Source: Bostrychus sinensis (Eukaryota > Chordata > Actinopteri > Gobiiformes > Eleotridae). Taken from it: a stretch of 64,000 nt of DNA. The notes under the pieces were generated by a model. That model was not told where the DNA came from. It saw nothing but the letters and a program-made list of their open reading frames with translations, and did no database searches. The number at the start of each line of letters is the position of its first letter. Within the stretch, counting starts at the first letter, position 1. The position numbers and the translations under genes were made by a program. The stretch lies in NCBI GenBank assembly GCA_020698575.1, contig CM036243.1, positions 4,475,649 to 4,539,648 of the forward strand. The letters are read 5' to 3'. Of the stretch, positions 34,060-46,411 are shown piece by piece.

Positions 34060-34295
34060 GTAAAAATAATATATTTGCAAATTAGAATTTATTTACCAAA
34101 ATCACTGCATGCAAGTCACAAATTAGGGATTTTGAATAAATTATTCTATGTGCATCAATACATTTTATTGAGACAAATAAAGCTCCATACAGATCATGTG
34201 CTAACTGAAAGGTTGGTGGTCTGGTTCCCACTCCCACCAGTTCACACTGCTGCTGTGTCCTTGGGCAAGACAATTCACCCACCTTGTTTATGTAC
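34060..34295 (-). repeat. SINE, minus-strand copy
   Basis: The reverse complement has GTCTTGCCCAAGGACACAGC followed by the body TTTATTGATGCACAT-type text, CTTGCATGCAGTGATTTT and CTAATTTGCAAATATATTAT. It joins the two SINE bodies seen separately at 1-215 and 31663-31850. Confidence 0.65.
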
Positions 34296-34620
34296 CATAT
34301 GTATGTGTTAGTTTAATTGGTACATTTTTAATAATAACAATTTGGATGGCTTCTTTTCACCATGTAAAAGTACATAATGAAAAAACTACTCAAGCTTTGA
34401 GTAACTGTTTGGATATAATGACTAATTCATGTTTTAGTTTTGATGTAATTAGACAAAACAGATAAAATAATATGACAATTCTAGTGTTTGTAAACAATAA
34501 ACAATACAAATTACAAAATAAATGACAGCTAAAATAACAAATTGAGGCACAAATGTTCACACAAATTTCCAAATCTCCCTTTTTCATGACATAAAGCTTT
34601 TGAGACCAGTACACAGGTAA
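34296..34620. other. Intron D-E, AT-rich, nothing recognised
   Basis: No exon or known repeat. Confidence 0.45.
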
Positions 34621-34790
34621 TGTATAGACGTGGGTAAAGTAGCCAAAAATTGTACTCAAGTAAGAATATTGTTACTTCAGAATAACAACACTTAAGTAGA
34701 AGTACAAAGTATCTCGTGATAAAACTGCTATTAGAAGTATAATTCACTAAAAAGTTACTCAAGTAAATGTAACACAGTTAATGCTACTAC
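34621..34790. repeat. hAT-type fragment
   Basis: ACGTGGGTAAAGTAGCCAAA and TTGTACTCAAGTAAGAATA are typical of fish hAT elements. Ends not defined. Confidence 0.5.
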
Positions 34791-34792
34791 CA

Positions 34793-35293
34793 GTGGTGGA
34801 GTGTAACAAGGTAAAATTACTTAGGTACAAGTAAAGTACAAATACGTGAAAATTGTACTTAAGTAAAGTATATTACAAGTACTACAAGAAGTACTTTTAC
34901 TTCATTACATTTTAGAGCAAGTATCTGTACTTTTTACTCCATTGAATAGGTTTGAAACAAAGTATTTTGAGTTTTGGTTAAAATTCTGTAGTTTTTTTCC
35001 TTATTGCAGATATACAATACCCAAATATAAAAGATGCAGTAAAGTAGTACTCCTTTAGAAATATCTAAATAATAAACACAGACCATCAGATTCAGTCTTC
35101 TTTTGCCCCAGTTTGTCACATTTCTTGTGTCTGTGTGAAATACTTTTTCTTGCAAATACATTTGAAAATGAGTGCTTTTATACTTTTCCTTCAGTAAATT
35201 TTTCATGTGGTACTTTTACGTAAATGCATTTTTTAGCCCTTTATCTGTACTTTTACTTTTAGGTAAAGAAATTGAGTACTTCCTCCACCACTG
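34793..35293. mobile_element. Non-autonomous hAT-type element
   Basis: Ends CAGTGGTGGAGTGTAAC and GAGTACTTCCTCCACCACTG are inverted repeats. Near both ends the sequence is rich in GTACTTTTAC. The flanking 8-mers match only in part. Non-coding. Confidence 0.7.
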
Positions 35294-35903
35294 ATTACAA
35301 CTCACCTCTGAAGACCAAACACTGTGAGAGACCAAAAGTCCAAACTGGGACACTTACAAACACACTGAGAGTGGATTTAAAAATAAATCCTACTCTCCCT
35401 GAATTATTCAAAGCATTTGTGAACAATTGCAAACTCAAAACAGCATCTGTTTATTATGTTTGGTGAATATAATATACCCAGTGTTAAGATGTGTTTTGAA
35501 TAAGATTAATGAAGAATAAATATGACAATAACAAACACCAGTTACCAAACATTATTATTCCACCACTCATATTAATTTAGATGACTCATTATGTTTGAAA
35601 TAGCAATACACTGTATTAATTACATTTATGTAATGAATAAAGTCAGCTTTGTTTATTAAGTTCTGAGAAAGGTTATGGAAAACATATTACAGAAATCCTG
35701 TCCAAGCTTCTGTCAAGCACATACTGTATATCTTGTGGCCATATACGAGTCAGTTACAGTCACATGTTGCTAGTGAACCCAGCTTGCATTTATTGGAATT
35801 ATTGGTAAAATGATAACGTTTTATTGCCAAAAATGTGTGGAAGTTTGTTGTAACTTTTTTATTGTTTAAAACGACAAAACTACATATTTGTTTTGTACAA
35901 AAC
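35294..35903. other. Intron D-E, AT-rich, nothing recognised
   Basis: No exon or known repeat. Confidence 0.45.
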
Positions 35904-36289
35904 TAGGGCTGTGCTTAAAAAATACAGGGGTATATCGATACGGGGATATATCGTGAAGTACTTCTAGATGACACATGTATCAATACGCATGCTGCTGTAT
36001 CGATAGAGCTTTTTAAATGACGTTAATGTTATAAAGAGCTTGAACGGCAGTTTTGAAGCCGTTTCCTAAGGTGCAGTACACATTTCTGCCATAGATGGCA
36101 GCACCGCGGCACACAGCAGCAGCATGTGTCCCTTCACAGTAAACAAACATGGAGGGGCAGTATCAATTTTGAACTTAAAACGCCAAAATACAGAATATAA
36201 CATCTATTTAGTAAACTTGTTTAACTCTGTGTTCAAAATGTATCGGGATACGTATCGTATCGTGAGGTTGTTGGCAATACCCAGCCCTA
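35904..36289. mobile_element. MITE with TAGGGCTG ends
   Basis: TAGGGCTG and CAGCCCTA ends with TATCGATACGGGGATATATC inside, the same style as 1777-2581. No matching TSD found. Confidence 0.65.
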
Positions 36290-36654
36290 GACCCATAAAA
36301 ACAGGACAGTCACTATCGTAGGGATTAGTCCCGACAGAGAAAGTAATCATTTGTAGTGGGATGTCTTACTGTTATTGAACATCAACAGTGATATCTGAGG
36401 CAGACAGGTAATCAGACTACATGAATCAAGTTCTTGGCACATGAAAAAGAAAACAAAATGTTAAAAACATTGCTTCTTAGTGGCTTAGAGTTAGTCATCA
36501 AAGCTTATAGTGCTTACATAAAGGATTACTTGAATCAGATGAATATTGGATAATGTTAGCAACAATTTGTGTTACATTAAAAAGGTGTCTCAGCTGGGAT
36601 GCTAGGGTTTTACAGGAGTTTAAGTCTCTGAAATATTGGTGGGTACCACTGTAT
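36290..36654. other. Intron D-E, nothing recognised
   Basis: No exon or known repeat. Confidence 0.45.
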
Positions 36655-36860
36655 GAATGTGGTAGTGCTGTTGGTGGTGGTCAGAGAGGCCATAGGTGCA
36701 CAACTGAAGCCAAATCTCCATCTGTCTGCACCAGGGGAGCTGTGGCTATGGAAGTAACTTACCTCCACAGTGTGGAGTGAATGAGTAATGGCTCAGTTTG
36801 GGCACCTTAAAAAGCACTATATAAATCAAGCCTTTTATTATTTTATTTTATTTTATTTGG
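36655..36860 (+). repeat. SINE 3' part
   Basis: GGGGAGCTGTGGCTATGGAA, GAATGAGTAATGGCTCAG and AAAAGCACTATATAAATCAA, then an ATTTT-rich tail. Related to the tail at 700-815. Confidence 0.6.
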
Positions 36861-37029
36861 TTAAATTTTGGTCGCTTTATTTTGATACTTATCTCTTCTT
36901 TAACTCTGACCTGCTAACATGATAATATCTGCTTCATTAATAAAACTAGAAGCACTTGGAGAAAGCAGACCTCCACCAAGGCATTTGTTCTTTTACATAC
37001 CCTTTGTGGCTGGACTTAGTGCCATTGAG

Positions 37030-37175
37030 CAATCCATCCATTTTCTTCCTCTTATCCCGGGGCCAGGTCGCAAGGGCAGCAGTCAAAGCAGAGATGCCCA
37101 GACTTTCCTACCCCCGGACATTTCCTCCATCTCTTGGGGGGACAGAATTCCACCAGCGTTTTCTAGGTCCTGATT
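37030..37175 (+). repeat. Dispersed fish repeat Z, copy 2
   Basis: TCCATCCATTTTCTTCCTCT, GCAGCAGTCAAAGCAGAGAT and CATCTCTTGGGGGG. Same block as 10005-10195. Confidence 0.65.
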
Positions 37176-38621
37176 AATCTTAAAAATATCCTGCATCCAT
37201 AGTCAATTCCAGATCCACAATAACAACTAATCATATCATTTATGGTCCATTACTGACCTTTCTTGAAAAATGCATCAAAATCTTGAATTAGTCGGTAAGT
37301 GGTTAATTTTCCTGTCTTGGGAGGTCAGTGGTTTGACTCCCCAAATGAGCCAATCCCAAGCCCTAAAAAATGGATGGGATTACATGCGCTGTGGCGGACC
37401 CTGAAAGAAAAGGAGCAGCCAAAAGTGACGTCCTTTCTTCGCTTTTTGAGTTATGTTGCTAACTGGCTAACAAACTAACCAACACAGACAAAAACAAGAC
37501 CTTCTTGGCAGAGGTAACGATAGCTTAAAAAATCATTTGAATCCATAACGTTTCCAAGGCTTCCAGCTTTGACTGTCTGTATTCTGGACACAGCCGAAGT
37601 CTCCACTATCTTCCGAAAATGTATATCTTTTAATACCGGGGTCTGCCTGTTAAATTCCCACTCAGGTGATTGTATTTGACAGCAGCAGGTCCATCCAAGC
37701 CCTGAGCTGTCATTCTCCTGTTAAAAAAGCTGCCCTCCGCCTCGACACCGCCTTTAAGAAGCACACCTTCTCCTTTCTTTATTCATACCTCCCCCCAAAA
37801 GTGCTCGCACAATAGCCTTCAATAATAGAAAAATGTCATCTTCATAAAAGATAGAGGGCCTTTTATGGATGTGCTGGCGGATTCCTTTTTTTAAGCACAA
37901 GGTTCCTCTTTTTCTTCTTCTCCTCCATTTGAATTTCTAACCGCCGTCTTCCTGCAGTCGTTTAGAAATCTTTGAACTCGTCTGGGTGCAGTGGTATGCT
38001 GTTTTAAAAGCGTCACATGGGATCCCATCACAAATAGCATGAATATACATATGAGGAAGGGAATTTGAATATATGAATGCCGCTGTTTTCTGTTTGCTCC
38101 AAAAAAAAAAAAAAAAAAAAAATAGGAGGAGACAGCCAGTTCCTTCGCAATACAGTGTTTCCACTACAAGTGCTGGGCCGAGCCGATGCACTGCGACAGG
38201 GCCATCACCTAGTGCACAATGAAAGACTTCTCAAATAGGAAAAATAGATGGGCCCTGACACAACACCTTTTTTATCTGAGTAATGTGACAGAAAAGGAGT
38301 GGGGCTGCTCCGGTGTGTGGAAATGTCTGATGTGTTCTTGTCATAATGTGGGCTACAGGCAGACGACAGGCACCGGTCCATGGGTGTTGTCCTCAGATGA
38401 CACATGAAGGGGCTCCTTATACACTCATCTTAAGATCAGATCAGCTGGAATGGATGTTTTAGGCCTTGTCCACACAGAGACGGGCTTCGTCGTATCCGCA
38501 ATGTTTTTTATTGTATAGGCACTTCATCTACATAGATCCGGAAGTCCAAATTAAATCATTTTTGAAACTGGTTCCCAGAGTGTAAAGATTTCAAAATGGC
38601 ATCTACATGTTTCCGTGTTTA
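37176..38621. other. Intron D-E, mixed, poly-A inside
   Basis: Poly-A at 38101-38122. 37670-37910 looks non-repetitive. No exon supported. Confidence 0.4.
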
Positions 38622-39169
38622 ATGCCATGTTCATGATACATCGGAATATCAGAAATTCCAACCTCTGACTTGGAAAAACAGCCTTGAACATCGTCTTGGG
38701 TCGGGATGTTGCTCGGAAACTCGTATGGAATTGTTGGACTCCGTGTTCCCAAGTTGATGTCGCAATTATAGGGACTCCATGTATGAGAGGTTAACAGGGA
38801 CGGGGAAAAATAGAGCTCACTCCAAATACTCAAACGAGATCTCACACTTCTGCACAAATGTACTTATCTTTAAATAATGAATGAAGCGCTAGAGCTCTGC
38901 AAAAACATCTTTGACTGTTCATTTATCATTGAATCACTAAAGTAGAAATAGAAATATCCCCTGATATAACTCTGTACCACACCAAACAGTTATAACAACA
39001 TATTTATTTGTTTCCTATAAAACAACATGGGAATGCAAATATGGTTTTGTTGTGATTGTGGAGTTCTACATGGGTCTTCCAAGCTGAAGTTGTGAACAGA
39101 CGTTTTTTCGGAAGTTCGGCTTTTTAAAATCGGGACTTTTGAGATTTCGATGTATCATGAATGCAGCAT
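38622..39169. mobile_element. Non-autonomous DNA element Q, full copy
   Basis: Ends ATGCCATGTTCATGATACAT and the complement of ATGCTGCATTCATGATACAT. The 548-bp interior is non-coding and includes CTTGGGTCGGGATGTTGCTC and TATCCCCTGATATAACTCTG. A second copy starts at 40998. Confidence 0.8.
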
Positions 39170-40997
39170 AAAGCCCATCCACATCTTTTCTTAAACGATG
39201 ACGCCGTGTTGTGTTCGAACTGCAGACTGCTACGGAGCTTTTTATGGCTTTTTCAGCAGAATATCCGGCCCCTCTCATTGCAGAATAAGTTCCCCTTTCT
39301 AGCTCACACATTCATATTCATTGCCATGTTCTTATGTTTACATCGCACCAGTTTTCTGCACATGCCCTGTTACAGCACCACTAACAGGCCTGGAATATGT
39401 ATTACAGCATTTTAGGCTTTGTGTAGATGCAGCCTTAGACTGCTGAGGATCCAGTAACCTCTAATACCAACACTAGAGTGCAACATACAGGCCCCCCTGA
39501 ATTGGGCAACCTCTAGTTCAGGAGTAAATGCACTCTAAATGCACTCATCAACAGAGCCCTTGCACTATTAATCATTATTCTACTGCAACTAATCTTTTCA
39601 ATGACCCCAACTAACCCATTATGGTTTCAGTTGGTAGAGTTTTGGATTGGGAGGAATTAGTGCCACTTAGGTCAACACAGCGCATGGTGATATGGCAGAT
39701 TTTTTCCGTCTGATAACATTTGTGTTGCAACTAGCCACATAATGTGACTGCAGTAGGTATGCGCTCCAGTTGGTGAGTGAACATTTAAGCAACTGCCTCT
39801 GTTATGCTGGGCAAGCAGTTTTTTAAATATAGTAGACCACAATAGTTTGTCAGTATTTGCTCTGAGTTTATTCATCAAAGGCAATGATAAATTAAACGGC
39901 AAATTAAACTGACTGGTTTGTTTATTATCTTTTCAAAGAGAAACAAGAGGAAGTAGAGAGTGCAGACCTGGTCTTGAACCATGGATCCACTGAGCCATAA
40001 CGCTCTTACATCTTACAGTAAAGAGAAGAGCGAAGCCATTAAAACTAATCATTTGGTGCTTTACTGACCCCTTATGGCTGGAGTTGGTATCTTTGGCTTT
40101 GTCTCACATGAAAATCTGACCATCTGTTAGTTATATTGCTAACAGTCTAACCAAAAGCACAAACATGATGACCTCCCTGATCAAGGTAATACTATTGCTC
40201 AAATTTAGCATTAGAGCCCCATGCTAATACAGGTATGTTTTTTAAATTAACATTTTCTGTTACTGTCACTTAGTATAACATTTGATATTGCATATTATTT
40301 GTGGTTTATTTCTGGTTTTCACATGTGTGGTTGGTATTTCACTTTTTTCAATCATTTTTACTGCTATTACAAATATGTAAGCTCATTTTTGGAAGCCTAT
40401 AAATTTTAGTGTGGATAAACTATGGCCTCCTACACTGAAAGTATGTTGAAGACCGGATTACAGCTGGGTATACAAAAAAGGCATTTAGTACTTTTTTGTT
40501 TGTTTCTCTCTAATCATTTGTGTTGGCTGAGAGCTGGTGCCAACAGTGGAGCTCTCTGCTGTTAGCTGTTTGCAGCCTGTAGTACACATTATTATACTGT
40601 AACTGCTCTAATCCTCTGTCCAGCAGCAGCAGCAGCTCCAGCCTCCACCTGTTAGAGTTCTGCTGCAGTCACCATGGCGATCACCGGCGGGCACACACTA
40701 ACCAATCACAGTGCTCGGCTCATGTGTCCTGACGTGTGTCCTAATATTGGAGTGGTGCATAACTCCAGTGTGGCTCTGTGCCCTGTGCTGTTACAGAGAG
40801 AGGCTTTGTCACTGGCTTCTGTCACTGTACTGACTCAATCACTCTTTGTTGTAGATTGTAAAAATATTTTCAGTCACATAAAGACATTTTGAATAAATGT
40901 GTTATTTAAATATACTTTTAACTAAGACGGATAATTAACACAGCAACATAAAGCTAACAGATAAATGAGCTGACTGCTTTCTAGTGATGGCGGTGTA
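39170..40997. other. Intron D-E, little recognised
   Basis: Nothing recognised except CAGCAGCAGCAGCAG near 40622. No exon supported. Confidence 0.4.
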
Positions 40998-41397
40998 ATG
41001 CTGCATTCATGATACATCGGAATCTTGAAAAATCCGACCTCAGACTCAAAAAAATGGCCTTGAATGGCCTGTCTTGGGTCGGGATTTTAGCTCAGAAACT
41101 TGTGCGGAAGTGTTGGACTCTGAGTTCAGTCATAGGGACTCCCTTTGTGAGAGGTGAACAGTGTGGTTACTAACGGGGAAATAATTGTTTGTTTGGTTTT
41201 TAAAAAGAGATCTCACACTTTTACAAAAATGTACTTATCTTTATATAATGAATGAATTGCTACAGCTCTGCAAAAACATCTGTGACTGTTCATTTATCAC
41301 CAAATGACTAAAGTAAAAATAGAAATATCCCCTGATATAACTCTGTACCACATCAAACAATTTTAATAAAGTATTTATTTGTTTCCAATAAACAGGG
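40998..41397 (+). repeat. DNA element Q, copy 2, truncated
   Basis: Starts ATGCTGCATTCATGATACAT and follows copy 1 through TATCCCCTGATATAACTCTG. It is cut at the LINE tail at about 41400. Confidence 0.8.
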
Positions 41398-41402
41398 GTG
41401 TC

Positions 41403-41408
41403 AGAGAT

Positions 41409-41453
<45 letters not shown>

Positions 41454-42020
41454 CTTTATTTATATAGCTCTTTTAAAAAACAAGGTTTACAAAGTGCTGA
41501 ACAGCACACAGCAATGTGAGGCAATAAAATCAACAAAGAAAAGACACATGCAAGAGTACAATTAGCCAAACAGAAGTACAAAAATAAAAAGTCATAGTAA
41601 GATAAATAAATAAATAGGTTATAAAAATGCCAACCGATAAAAGTGCGTTTTAAGAAGTGATTTAAAAGATGACACCGATGGTGCCAGCCTTATCTTCTCA
41701 GGCAGGTCGTTCCAGAGTCGAGGGGCTCGGACCGAAAAAGCTCGGTCACCTTTTGTCTTGAGTCTCGACCCTGGACCAGCTAAAAGGGACCTGCCCGAGG
41801 ATCTAAGGCTGCGGGGAGGCTCGTAGGGTGTCAACAACTCCGCAATATAGCTGGGTGCCAAACCTAAACGAGCTTTAAAAGTAATCAGTAAAATCTTAAA
41901 ATCAATTCTAAAACGCACAGGGAGCCAGTGCAGCGAGGCTAAAACAGGGGTAATGTGTTGGTGTCTGTTAAAACCAGATGGTCTGAAAGACCTTTCTATC
42001 TGGCCCGCGAGACAATTCCT
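41403..42020 (-). pseudogene. L2-type LINE remnant (ORF2 end and 3' UTR)
   Basis: The minus-strand frame 41918-41619 has RLGLAPSYIAELLTPYEPPR, GDRAFSVRAPRLWNDLPE and FKSLLKTHFYRLAF, the typical end of fish LINE ORF2. The 3' UTR follows at the left, ending in AGAGCTATATAAATAAAGAT and an (ATT)n tail (plus-strand AAT at 41411-41452). Strongly 5'-truncated, as usual for LINE copies. Confidence 0.85.
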
Positions 42021-42184
42021 AATTTTTATTAATAGGTTTTAGCGTTTTTACCACTAGAACTACAAGTCTGATACTCAAACTAAATGTTGGGACACTGTGT
42101 ATAAAAATAATAAAATCCAGTGGTAGAAGCAAATTAAATATTATATTCACAATATGAAAATATATTACCACTTCATAAGTAAAT

Positions 42185-42412
42185 ACAGAGTTGTTCATAA
42201 TACAGTGTATTCTGGTGTTTTATGGCAAAACGGACAACAATTCTTCATGTCCTGTGCCGCTGTCTACGTCCCGCCGCTTACGGGTTACACCTCCTGAGAT
42301 TGTTGCACCCATAGAAATGAAACTCAAACCATGAGGTACCAGAATAACTTCTCTGTATAAAATAGGAAAAGAGTTCATCTGGCTGGACAGGCTAACATTT
42401 ACTTAGTATCTC
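42185..42412 (+). repeat. DNA element P, copy 3, partial
   Basis: AGTTGTTCATAATACAGTGT, TCTGGTGTTTTATGGCAAAA and ATAGGAAAAGAGTTCATCTG match the right half of 29935-30520. Confidence 0.75.
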
Positions 42413-43254
42413 AAATGTCTGTTGACTGAAAATGTTCAAAATATCAAAAGTAACCATGACTTCAATATATTTTCACTTTCAGGTTCCTGGTTTAATTCAC
42501 TAAATGGGAATAATGTGAAAACCGGGCCATCTTCTGATTGCAGGCATCCAAAATGGCAGATCTGCTGTACATAGTAAAGCCTTCCCTGTTAACCCTGTAC
42601 CATGTTCCAGGCTCGTGTAAGACAGATGTCAAGCCGCAGTTTGGTGTTTTTGATAGATTCTCTTCTGCCCCGATGATATTTCAGCTCTCTAGCGTCATCC
42701 TACCAACCGTGTTTGACACAGTGTCAGAGGGAATCAAAGCATTTCTGATAAAACACAGCACACAGCAAGCAGGGAACCATGGAGCCAGAGCTGTCCCTTT
42801 TATGCACAACTTCCTCCGATAGTGGTGTGTTCACGTCCCATGGGGATTCATGCCATTATCCCTGACACACAACTGCATACATGTTAACCTATGACTGTAC
42901 AGTGAATTCCTTATGTCACATCACTGTAACATACTCTCACAGGCCACTTTAGGTACACCTCCAATTGGATGTGGAAGATGTCCTCAAGTAAAAAAGCTGT
43001 AAAAGTATTCAGTAAAAGTCAATCATCAGTGTATAGATTTTTTTTAATCAAATTTTAGCAATTAAGTTAATCTAATTAATTTCAAATTCAAATTTATTGT
43101 GATTAATTGCATTGGTATCAAAAAGCAATATTAAAATGTCAGAAACACAATATAGGGGCTTATTTGTATTTTTTTAGCATATTTTATTCAGATATTCTGG
43201 CATCAGATTTAAGTAAACAAACTAAACATAGAGATTTAACCCTTGTGCTCAAGT
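42413..43254. other. Intron D-E, nothing recognised
   Basis: A 94-codon frame (42538-42822) has no recognisable domain and no splice logic, so I do not call it a gene. Confidence 0.4.
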
Positions 43255-43262
43255 TTTATTTT

Positions 43263-43293
<31 letters not shown>

Positions 43294-43463
43294 TTTAACT
43301 TTGCAGTGGTTTTTACCTTTTCTATGAAATATGGCTCAGTATTGTATTTTATCTCTAATGTTGATATTCTAAATACAAATCTAATATTAACAAATGTTTA
43401 CACCTCCGAATTAAATCTGTTACGCTAATCCTGTGTCCCCATGAAAAAAAAAAATTATACCTT

Positions 43464-43505
<42 letters not shown>

Positions 43506-43799
43506 GCATACATTTTTTAATCAACTTCTGCCCATAAATACCAAACATTTCATTATTTTCAGAATTTTAACCCTTGGTATGCCAGTGTATGTAATAGCAT
43601 CTTCTAGCATCATCTTTTTTTTTTTTTTTTGGTAAAAAACACACAAAAAATGAAACATTTTCAATAAGCTAAATGCAAAGTGGAATTTTTTAGACGGGGT
43701 TATTATGGCCTTGGGTATCTCTAAGATTACTAACAACAGTGATTTGAATTGGATTTGGGATTTTTTTTTTTTTTTTTTTTTTTTTAGATCCTACATAGC
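43255..43799. repeat. Low-complexity zone: (TTTA)n and poly-T
   Basis: (TTTA)n at about 43263-43290, TATATA and poly-T at 43463-43505, poly-T at 43616-43631 and 43761-43785. Confidence 0.85.
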
Positions 43800-43985
43800 A
43801 CAGAAAAAAAAATCTCGCTGTGTCCCTGGGCAAGACATTTCACCCACTTGGCCTTCTCCAGTCACTGTATGTGGCTGGTTGCATCAGAAAGGGCATCCGG
43901 CGTAAAAACCTGCCAAATCACCATGCGACTGGGTCACTGTGACAACCCCCCAAAAAAGAAAGGGAGAAGCCGATAGAAAAAAGAA
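43800..43985 (+). repeat. SINE-type repeat, body
   Basis: GCTGTGTCCCTGGGCAAGAC, CACTGTATGTGGCTGG and AAAGGGCATCCGGCGTAAAA, then CAACCCCCCAAAAAAGAAAG. Same family as 1-215. Confidence 0.7.
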
Positions 43986-45574
43986 AAAAGCAGTAGCCTT
44001 GTTTATGTCCATGGCGATGAATGGCAGGGAAGGAGTTTTCAAACTAACATCGTGGTGAAACAGGGCAATATTCAGAATTCGTGTATCTACCTTTAGTGTA
44101 CCTGTATAGACACATATCCAACTGGCCAAAATGCCAAATGTTGGTTGACATTCAGCCCTGGTTGCTGTGTGCCTGAAATTTGGAAAAATATCTCTGTACC
44201 AGAATTAAGAGACATCAATAGCTCTATTACAGACATTTTCATGAGATGGACCTGGGATTAAGGAAGAAAAACAAACTGAGTTAGTTTGTGGTGGAAAAAA
44301 TATTTCACCCATATTATGTGCAGGTCTCAAGCCCTGATAAATGTGGCTTTGGGGAATGGAATCCAGAGCAAAACCTATGCCAAAGTACCAGGTAAATGAT
44401 TCTGTGTAGAGACCTCTGAAAGGTCAAATGGGACTTTCTTTAAAAAAAAAAACCTCATCATCTCTCTTTTCAGTATTTGGCCCTCAATGAAAAGAATTCA
44501 GCTAAACAGTAGCTAAACAGTTGTACCTAATTCAGTGGGATGTGTGTGTCTCAAGGTTCCACACGATTGAAAGTCTGGCAACAATCATCCAATTTACGAG
44601 TCACTTTGTTTGTATTGTAGTGATTTGCTTCCATTTTTGTTTAATTCTGTTGCTTTGAAGTTGTTTTCTTTCATGGAAGTGGCTGTGGAAAACTCAAATC
44701 AATTATCGCAGCATTCACTCGTAATAAATCAGATGGCAGACGGCAAGGCAAATGTAATTTTAGTGCACGGAGAAAGGACGAAATGAGGCTGGCGGAGAAG
44801 AGAATGGACATGAATGGTAGATGACAGTACTGTCCAGAGTTCAAAAGAGTCCAATTTTGAATTCGGCCATGACAAAATAAAAAGTGATGGCCACAGTGAT
44901 AATGAAACACACACCATTTAAGTGCAACATGAGTTGGAAATGGGTGGCCACCTTTAAAAAAGGCTGATTTTGATGAAGTACCAAGGATAAAATAATTAGT
45001 TTTTGGTCTGGATCCATATTTTTTTAAGGATTTTGTACCATTGCGAGATAGAGCAGAAGATACCATCTCCAGCCTTAAGGGGGAAATAAAGGAACAAATT
45101 AATAGTTAAAATGGATTCTTTATCATTATGAGATGTAAGGACTAGAAGATCCCTGGTTTGAGCCCATTATGACCAACATATTGTGAGATAGAGCCAGTGC
45201 CTTGGCTGAGGTCTGCACTCTCTGAATGCTTCTTATTTAATAATTTAATTAATTTTAGGGTGAGTAGTTATTCAAAGAGTCACATGACACTTCTCTTGCA
45301 CACTGTTAGCACACTGTTATACACTCACTGATGAATGAAGAAGAACTCAAGAACTCATGTTGACTAAAATATCTGAGTGACTGAAAGTAGAAAAATATCT
45401 TCAATAATTTACTTTTAAGGATGTGAACACTGTTGGTACTAAAAGGCAACAAGTGTCGCATTTTTCCCAAAAAATAGTCTCTGTCCAAAAAATAAGAATT
45501 CATAATAATAATGACATGTCCAAGACCATAAGATGTTTTTATTTTTATTTTCACATAGCACTATGTTGGGAAAT
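43986..45574. other. Intron D-E, largely non-repetitive
   Basis: No repeat recognised except short A runs. 44600-44960 is discussed as a possible conserved element. Confidence 0.4.
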
Positions 45575-45578
45575 AAAA

Positions 45579-45656
<78 letters not shown>
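45575..45656. repeat. Poly-A followed by (TA)n microsatellite
   Basis: About 22 A, then about 28 TA units. Confidence 0.95.
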
Positions 45657-45658
<2 letters not shown>

Positions 45659-45869
45659 GTTTTCTGATAGTACTTTACAGTAGCAAAATGGCACTTAAAG
45701 GGTTAAAGATATATATTTTTTACAAGAATTTCAGTTGGTTGGAAGAATTGAGTCATTCATTGTTGAAAAAAATATCATATATAATATTTTAATGACACCT
45801 TTGAGGAGGTGGTTTAGGTTAAGAGTTTTTAAAGGGCTGCACAATGATTAAATGTCATACTTTTTGTAC

Positions 45870-45968
45870 CTTTTTGGAGAATTATCAACATCTATAGGTG
45901 AGGGGGTACTCGTGGTATAACACAAATCCCAGAGGGTACACAAGACAAAAAAGTTCGGAAACCACTGC
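45870..45968. repeat. Solo hAT end
   Basis: GAGGGGGTACTCGTGG, GAGGGTACACAAGAC and GTTCGGAAACCACTG are a hAT right end, like 25457. No left end found. A related end is at 62570-62672. Confidence 0.55.
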
Positions 45969-46411
45969 TTTAAACTACTGTTAATTACATATTTACTCAT
46001 GCATTATTATTACTGCTTATTATCCGAAAGTTAGTGAAAGTGTTAATAAGCTGAATGTGGCTGGCGTGATTTGGTGAGGAGAGAAAAGACCTGTTCTCCA
46101 GCAGAGAGTGGGAGCCCGGTCCTCAGCCCGTGTGTAAGTGTGTTGGCTGTTGTTTGTGCATGCGCTGGACTGGACTGAGCAAGGCGGGCAGCTCCACCGG
46201 CCTGTCTCCGTGTGAGTTATATGTGTGTGCTCAGATCGAAGCGGAGTGTTGATGGGGGAGATCGGTGACCTCTGACCTCTCCACCTCCGCACCAGCTCTC
46301 ACACATGCACACCCCGCTCTCGTCTCCAGGCTGCAGTTATAGTTTGCTGTGTAAAAAAAATATATCTGTGCACAAAGACTGATTATCCTGGGTTCTTGTT
46401 TGTTGTTGCAG
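45969..46411. other. Intron D-E, last part, GC-richer
   Basis: 46060-46330 is GC-richer than the rest and contains TGACCTCTGACCT (46266-46278), two perfect nuclear-receptor half-sites with 1-bp spacing. No exon besides E. Confidence 0.4.

Noticed and set aside
42538..42822. 94-codon frame
   Set aside because: No recognised domain, no splice or start context, and it sits in the middle of an intron. Could be a non-coding element.
46020..46292. Minus-strand 90-codon frame in the GC-richer patch
   Set aside because: Low-complexity content with no recognisable domain.
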